Source: Paraphysomonas bandaiensis (lineage: Eukaryota; Chrysophyceae). From it: 64,000 nt of DNA. The DNA lies in assembly GCA_965644295.1 (NCBI GenBank), contig CBFFRP010000427.1:62001-126000 (forward strand), given 5' to 3'. A program made the translations under genes and the position numbers. The notes under the pieces were generated by a model. That model was given only the letters and a program-made list of their open reading frames with translations, was not told where the DNA came from and searched no databases. Of this stretch, positions 54,001 to 63,000 are shown piece after piece (positions within the stretch are counted from its first letter, which is position 1; every line of letters begins with the position of its first letter).

Positions 54001-57000
54001 GGAATCAAGTACAGAGATGCCACCTGCAGCTGTCATACCGGAGGCGGAAATACTTAGACCAGCTTCAGACGTTAACCCAGCACTGTTAACAGTGAGACCG
54101 CCAGTCCCAACAACGCCACCAATAGTAGTAAGGCCGCCAGCAGACACATATACACCTCCGGTAGATACTGTTACAGCAGAGGTGACTTTAAAACCAGCGG
54201 ATCCGATCGACAATCCGCTCCGTACCATCATTCCGCCATCAAATACACTGTGACCACCAGTTATCTGTAGTCCTCCCACTCGCACCGATAATCCGCCAGT
54301 AACTGTAACTCCATTAGACATAACTGAGAGCCCCCCAGTAACTTTCATTCCGAGGGAAGCAACAGTTACACCTCCAGTCACTGTTGCTCCTTCACTGTTA
54401 ATAGTCATACCGTCCGTTAGCCGTAAGCCATCATCAAATATTGTTAAACCATCTGTTGTAATTTCTACACCTAAGCTGGCCCGAAATAAGGCTGATGAAA
54501 CAAGTGCTGCTCCAGATACAGTGGCGCCACCAACTATTTTCATGCCTCCAGCAGAAACAGTAGTACCACCATCAATAACTAGACCATCGTCCATAATACT
54601 GGCACCTCCAGTGACTCGCATACCGTCCATTTGGACCGAGAGCCCTGCCGTGCGTACGAGTAAACCACCAGTCAATATCGAGGTCCCTCCGGTGATCACC
54701 AGACCACTGTCTTGAATGCTCACTCCACCAGTAGCTTTCATCCCAGCAGCAGCAACACTAAGTCCTTCAGCACTCACCATCAAACCTCCTTCAACAATAC
54801 TTGCACCACCAGTCACCTTAACTCCACCTGTCCATACCGTCGCCCCACCAGTTACCGTCATGCCATTAAGAGCGACTGACCCACCCCCAGAGCCTACTAC
54901 CAGTCCACCACCATCTACAGTGAGACTTCCAGTCACCTTTACACCACCACTACTTACAGTTGAACCATCGGCTGATACTTTAAGGCCCGCTGAGGCAACA
55001 GTAACACCCCCTTTTTGAAGAACCACACCTACATTTCTAACTGTTGCGCCGCCAGTTAATTTCATTCCACCAGTTACAATAGTCAAACCAGTGTTCGGTA
55101 AAATCATCCCCGCATCAATGGTAGCTCCTCCAGTGACAACAACACCTTCAGCCTCCACAGAAACCCCTCCACTGCTAATATACACACCTCCGCTACTTAC
55201 AGTGGTGCCCCCAGCTACCTTCAGGCCGTTTGAACTCACAGTTCCACCACCACCAGCTGATACGCCACCATTTGATACAACTATGCCGTCACTTCCAACA
55301 GTCATACCTCCAGTCGTAACAACCAATCCGGCACTGACTGTGCCCTGGTTACGGATGAACAGTCCAACCGTCTCAATCGTAGATCCTCCAGTTGTCGACA
55401 GCCCACTAGAAACGGCAGATATACCAGCAGATACCTTTAGCCCTCCAGACTGAACAGAAGTTCCACCCGTGACTTTCATACCTGCAGAAAATACAGTGGC
55501 CCCTCCTTTGACGAGAAATCCATCGGCTTCTACTGTAACGCCCCCAGCAAGTACATACAAGCCTCCAGTCGTCACTGTTTCTCCACCTTTAATCGCCACA
55601 CCACCACTATTTACCGTTACACCATCTGTAACAGTCATCCCAGATGAGTGCACAGTCAATCCACCCGCAGCTATGGACACCCCATTGTTGAATGTACCAC
55701 CACCGGACACAGTCGTCCCGCCCGTGACAACAACACCACCCGTAACTTTCAGACCACCTGCCATAATACTTGCACCAGCCGTTACTTTAATTCCATCGGC
55801 ATTTATAGATACGCCACCCTTTGTAACGTAAATTCCAGTATCATCGACAGTAAGCCCACCGGTAGTGGACACACCGTTGTCGTAGACAGTCAATCCATCG
55901 GATACTTGTAGCCCCCCTCCATTGAGGGCAACACCACCAGATGTTAACGTAACACCTCCGTCTACAGTAGCTCCACCTGTAACATAGAGACCGCTTGCCT
56001 TCACTGATAATCCCGTGGCTAGAACATAAATTCCTCCGGTCGAAACTGTGGTGCCACCTGTCACAGCCAAGCCTGCTTGGGACTCCAATCGATTGCTCAA
56101 GGTTGTACCTGTGACAGTGATATCACCAGTAACATGTGCTCCACCCAGAAGTACGGTGACACCACCGGTGACCTTCATACCGCCCAGCGATGTAGTAGTC
56201 CCTCCAGTGGCTTTCATCCCAGCAGCAGCAACACTAAGTCCTTCAGCACTCACCATCAAACCTCCTTCAACAATACTTGCACCACCTGTCACCTTAACTC
56301 CACCTGTCCATACCGTCGCCCCACCAGTTACCGTCATGCCATTAAGAGCGACTGACCCACCCCCAGAGCCTACTACCAGTCCACCACCATCTACAGTGAG
56401 ACTTCCAGTCACCTTTACACCACCACTACTTACAGTTGAACCATCGGCTGATACTTTAAGGCCCCCTGAGGCAACAGTCATTCCGCCCCCTGTAATGTAC
56501 ACTCCTCCAGTACTGACTGTTACCCCACCGTCAACTTTCATTCCGTCATCCGAAATGCTCATTCCATCGTCTGCAACCTCGACCCCACCATCAACGCTTA
56601 CACCACCAGTTGCGTCTATACCATTGGCAGCCACCTCTAAGCCATTAGTTGCAACTCGAATACCACCTGTAAACACTGTGACACCACCAGATACTTTCAA
56701 GCCTTCATTGCGAAGTGATACTCCTCCAGTGACCTTCAATCCATTACTAAGGATAGTGAACCCGCCAGTGACACCGGCCCCATTGGTATAAATATTAAGT
56801 ACTCCAGCATCTAACCATAGCCCAGTGTCCATAATAGTAAAACCCCCATTAGTAATATACTGACCACCCGTCGACACCGTTGCACCGCCAGTAACTTTCA
56901 GACCACTATTTAAAATCGATACACCGTCTTCAAAACTGGCACCTGAGGAGAGTACTTCCAATTTATTCTTTATTTTCAATCCTCCTGAATTGACAGTACC

Positions 57001-60000
57001 ACCACCAGAAATAGCGAAGCCAGCAGCAGCAACAGATAGCCCACCAACGTTTACTTTGGTCCCACCACCAACAACTGTTCCTCCACCAATAGCTCTAAAT
57101 CCATCACTACTGATGGTCAAGCCACCATCTGATAACACGAATCCACCATCAACCGTGCCACCCCCGGTCACAACCATGCCGTTCGCATTCACTGACAAAC
57201 CGCCAGCAGTGACATATACACCGCCAGATCCGACCGTGGATGCACCAGTGACGTATAGTCCATCTCTAACAACTGAAACGCCGCCCGTGACCTTCAACCC
57301 ATCCGCAGCGATACTCTGGCCAACATTATTGACATGAAAACCACCATGCTTAATGGTTAAGCCATTGGCATTTATCCACACACCACCATCCACTATAGTT
57401 TTGCCGCCGATAATCTGACTTCCCGTTGTCCACACTGTCTGACCACCAGTAATGGTCAAACCGTTACCAGCAATAGAGACACCACCATTTGATACCACAT
57501 TACCACCAGCATTAATACTTACACCGCCTGCAGCCTGCAAACCCCCAGAGAATACAGTGGATCCGCCAGTAACAGTGACACCATCAGCATCAACTGATAA
57601 ACCATTCAACTGAACCAGTAAACCCCCGGAACTAACGGTCGTTCCATCAGCTATCTTCATTCCATCAGAAACAACAGTCATACCACCATCTGATAACACG
57701 AATCCACCATCAACCGTGCCACCCCCGGTCACAACCATGCCGTTCGCATTCACTGACAAACCGCCAGCAGTGACATATACACCGCCAGATCCGACCGTAG
57801 AACCACCAGTGACGTATAGCCCATCTCTAACAACTGAAACGCCGCCCATGACCTTCATACCACCTGAAAAAATTGTGCCTCCAGCTGTTACTTTCATCCC
57901 AGCAGCAGCAACACTAAGTCCTTCAGCACTCACCATCAAACCTCCTTCAACAATAGTTGCACCACCAGTCACCTTAACTCCACCTGTCCATACCGTCGCC
58001 CCACCAGTTACTGTAAGACCGTTGCGCGCTATTGCCCCACCACCAGAGCCTACTATCAGTCCGCCACTATCAACTGTGACACCTCCAGTCACTTTCATGC
58101 CGCCGTGAACAACTGTCGCCCCACCACTAGATGTCAAGCCTCCGACTTCAACAGTAACTCCAGCTTTGTCAACGACGATACCACCAGCATTGACTGTCAG
58201 GCCGCCTCCAGTGACATACACACCACCATTTGTCACACTGACACCACCCGTTGTGACTACACCATCACCAACGGTACTGCCACCTACTACTCTGAGTCCA
58301 GTCCCCGATAGTGTGATTCCATCAGCACTAATAACTACCCCTCCACTGACAACAGTGAGGCCTTCACGCACTTTGAGTCCAAAACTCGAGACAGTGCCAC
58401 CACCAGTCAATGTAAAGCCGCGAGACGAAACACTGATACCATTAGTCACCTTCAACCCACCTGCTATACTCTGTCCTCCGTTAGAAATGGCTAAACCAGT
58501 GCCCGCGATAGTTCCACCATCGACAATGTACATTCCACCTTTCGCAATAGTTAGCCCACCAGATACCTTCAAGCCCATATCAGTAATGCTAGACCCTCCC
58601 TTAACTTTAAAGCCATCCTTATACACAGTGCCACCTCCAGTTACAGTGAGCCCATGGGCAAGTACAGATATTCCACCGGTCGTTACAACCATACCTTCTT
58701 GTACAGTCAACCCAGAGCTAGCAACGTAAAGCCCCCCTGTTGATACTGTGCTGCCGCCATTGACAACCAACCCTGCAGTATTCACAGTTATACCTCCAGT
58801 GGAGGTCAGTCCCCCAGTAAAAATAGTGCCCCCACTTGTGATCCTCATTCCTGTACCTTCAACAGACACACCGCCATCAACGACTTTAATACCCTCGGTT
58901 GACAACGTTACACCATCTATAACAGTGACGCCAGCATCGTAAACTGTTAGCCCAGCTGAAATCTGCATACCTCTCATTTTCACTGTGCCAGAGGAAACAA
59001 CCACACCTTCATCACTTACTGTCAATCCGCTCTTAATCCAAGTTCCTCCTGTATCGACAGTTGTGCCATCAGTAACTCGCAATCCACTCGACACAACACT
59101 TTTTCCACCAATGACCTTAGAACCACCACCTGTTATCGTTAGTCCCCCAGCACTCACCATCAAACCTCCTTCGACTATAGTTGCACCACCAGTCACCTTA
59201 ACTCCACCTGTCCATACCGTCGCCCCACCAGTTACTGCCACGCCATTAAGAGCGACCGACCCACCACCAGAGCCTACTATCAGTCCGCCACTATCAACTG
59301 TGACACTTCCAGTAACCTTCACGGAGCCACTGTTAATTGTTGCACCTCCAGCTACATTAAATCCACCTCCGGAAACAGATAACCCAGTTTTCAAAACGCT
59401 AAAACCATCATTTCCGACTGTTGCACCGCCAGTTAATTTCAGTCCACCAGTCACGATTGTCAGGCCAGTGTTCGGCAAAACCACACCCGCATCAATAGTA
59501 GATCCCCCTGTAACTCTAAAGCCAACCGTTGTAACAAATACACCACCGCTCTTAATATTCAATCCTTCGTCGCCAAGCGAAACTCCTCCAGTGATGTACA
59601 TCCCACCCGTCTGAAGAGAGACACCATCAAGAACTGTCATACCATCAACAAAAACTGTAGAACCACCACTGATATGCAAACCGCTAGCAAGAAGTTGAGC
59701 TGTCCCTGTGCGAACTACAATACCCCCATTTTGTACCGTTGTTCCACCCGTGACTTTCATACCTGCAGAATATACAGTGGCCCCTCCTTTGACGAGAAAT
59801 CCATCGGCTTCTACTGTAACGCCCCCAGCAAGTACATACAAGCCTCCAGTCGTCACTGTTTCTCCACCTTTAATCGCCACACCACCACTATTTACCGTTA
59901 CACCATCTGTAACAGTCATCCCAGATGAGTGCACAGTCAATCCACCCGCAGCTATGGACACCCCATTGTTGAATGTACCACCACCGGACACAGTCGTCCC

Positions 60001-63000
60001 GCCCGTGACAACAACACCACCCGTAACTTTCAGACCACCTGCCATAATACTTGCACCAGCCGTTACTTTAATTCCATCGGCATTTATAGATACGCCACCC
60101 TTTGTAACGTAAATTCCAGTATCATCGACAGTAAGCCCACCGGTTATTTTAATACCAGAATCATAAATAGTCAATCCATTAGATACCTTGAGGCCTCCGC
60201 TTTCAATGGTAACACCATCGTCTTCTACAACCAATCCATCGTTCTCAATGGTGAGTCCATGCTCAGAGAGAACAAACCCAACATTGCTTACAGTATATCC
60301 ACCTACAACATGCAACCCACCAGATAGAATTGAAACACCGCCACTTACTTTCATCCCGAGGGATGCTACAGTGGAGCCACCACTTGAGTATATACCACCG
60401 GAATTAACAGTAATACCGCCAGTGACTTTCATACCACCAGTATTTATCGTGGTGCCGTCGCTGACTTGGATACCTTGAGCCAAGACAGTCAAACCATCCA
60501 TCTGAGCAATCAGGCCTGTATTTACCACTGTTACACCGCCAGTTACCTTCATTCCTCCAGCGGTTACAGTCAAGCCGGTATTAGTGAGGACCACACCAGA
60601 ATTTAGAGTCGTGCCGCCAGTCACATACAATCCACCTGCAGTTATCGATGCACCCCCTGCAGACACACGCACACCAGTGTCGACTGCAGTTACACCACCA
60701 CTTACAGCCATTCCTGTGTCATAGATAGAGCCGCCACCGGTAGTACGGAGCCCACTACTTTGAATCGACATACCGCTCGCAGCTACTAACACCCCCCCAG
60801 TGGTGACAGTTATTGAACCTTTAATTTTCATACCATCATTTTCTATTGATAGTCCGTGCGAGAGAGCAAATATGCCTGCAGAAGAGATTGTCGCTCCAGA
60901 TGTAACTTTCACACCTCCAGCAGCCACAGAAAGTCCTTTCTCTGTGATATACATGCCTTCGTTTTTCAGTGTAAGTCCTCCAGTAATATGAACTCCACCT
61001 GTATTAACACTCACTCCTCCTGTTATCCGCATACCACCGATGTTGACACTCATACCACCCGACACTTTAATACCCATATCAGACATTGTCGCACCATCCA
61101 ATATGAATACACCATCATCATATACCGTCATGCCATCTGACACACGAAGTCCACCAGTGGCTATGGATATTGCATTATATGCTACCAAACCATCGTTAAG
61201 AGTCACCCCGCCTGTTACTTTCATTCCTCCATCAAGGACAGTCGTACCATCAGTTACAGACACTCCCGCGCTAGCAACATTAAAACCATTGGCTGAAATG
61301 TATATACCCCCTTCGAGAACAGTCACACCACCCCTAACTTTCGAACCCTCAGCATTCACAGATATTCCACCCGTAACTGCAAAGCCATCTATAGCGACAC
61401 TGACGCCTTTGGAAGTAACGTGGAGTCCACCTCCTTTCAAAACTGTTAACCCCCCTGTAACTTTCATGCCTCCTGCAGCTACGGATATTCCTGCGGTTAC
61501 TTTCAGCCCATCAGTATTGATCGAAAGCCCATTACTAACAGAAGCACCGTCAAGGGCATTCAAAGAGCCAGTTATAATATACAGTCCATCATCCCGAACG
61601 GTGACTCCACCTGTAGTATCCATACCAGAGTCCTGAATAAGCATGCCACCCAGCAGAACTTGAAGGCCGTCGTTAGCAATTGTAAGGCCTTCAGTTCTCA
61701 CATAAATTCCCTCCGTGTCAACACTAATACCATCAGTAACTTTCAGACCACCAGATTCGATGGACAATCCAACACTCGAAACTATTCCAGTGTTGACGGC
61801 GGTAATACCTCCAGTAACTTTCATACCGCCAAAATACGACGACAGTCCTTGTGTGACAACAACAACTCCCCCAGATGTAATTGTCGCGCCACCTTGAACT
61901 TTGAAACCAGCGTTATTTACCGTGCCCCCTCCAGTGACCACAAATCCACCACCAACTGAGATTCCATTGTTGATTTTTATTCCAGAAGTCGTAACTGTGA
62001 GGCCACCGCTATTTATATTCATACCTTCGGACTCAATAGTCGTCCCTCCTGTAACTATTATGCCTACATTCCGTACTGACAGCCCACCCGAAATTTGAAT
62101 GCCAGTTGCTGCTGCCGCAGCACCGTTAGTAGCTATCACTCTTCCAGAGTTTACTGTCAAGCCATTGGAAGTAACATACAAACCTCCAGTTGCAACAGTG
62201 GTACCTCCAGTTATCTTTAGTCCACCAGAGTGTACAGTTGTTCCACCTGTTACTTTCAAACCACCACTCATAATAGACGCACCGGGGGTCACTGTCGCCC
62301 CTCCACTGGATATACTAAGGCCAGTGTCAGTCACTAGAATTCCACCGGTAGTAACAGTGATACCATGCTGATCAACTAGCATTCCTCCAGTCTGTAATCG
62401 CATACGACCATTCACTGTCATACCACCACTGTTGATACTAATTCCATCAGTAGTGGTGAGACCATCACTTAAGACACTAATACCGTCAGCTATCTTAACT
62501 CCTCCTTCTGCAATAGTACCACCTCCAGTAACAGCGACACCTCGGCTACCAATACTTAAACCGCCGGCGATGATAATACCGTTGACTAGAATGCTCATAC
62601 CACCGTCTTGAACATAGAGACCACCAGAGTTCACTGTGACTCCATTGGTCACACCCATGCCACTGAACAGAGTGAATTCATCATTAAAAACTGCGGCATC
62701 ACTCACAGTGAGCCCGCCCGTGAGTATCATTCCATCACTCAAGATTGACATCCCTCCAGCCTGCGCATAGATACCACCAGTGTGAACAGTTGAACCTCCA
62801 GTCACAACAAGTCCCCCCGATTGCACAGATAAGCTGCTTGTGATCTTCAGTCCACCAGAGAGGACAGTCACACCAGTAGATACTTTTAAACCATCAGCTT
62901 GTACGGATACCCCTCCTGTGGTAACGACTATTCCTCCATCATTTACTGTTAAACCTCCAGTAATCTTCACACCAGAGGAAACAACAGAAATACCATCCTG

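Noticed and set aside
50966-62371. Dozens of long plus-strand frames (up to 360 codons) rich in Pro-Pro and Thr opposite the giant gene
   Set aside because: They are the antisense reading of GGx-Val/Thr codons, in frame with the repeat period. They carry no start context, no domains, and break wherever the repeats drift.
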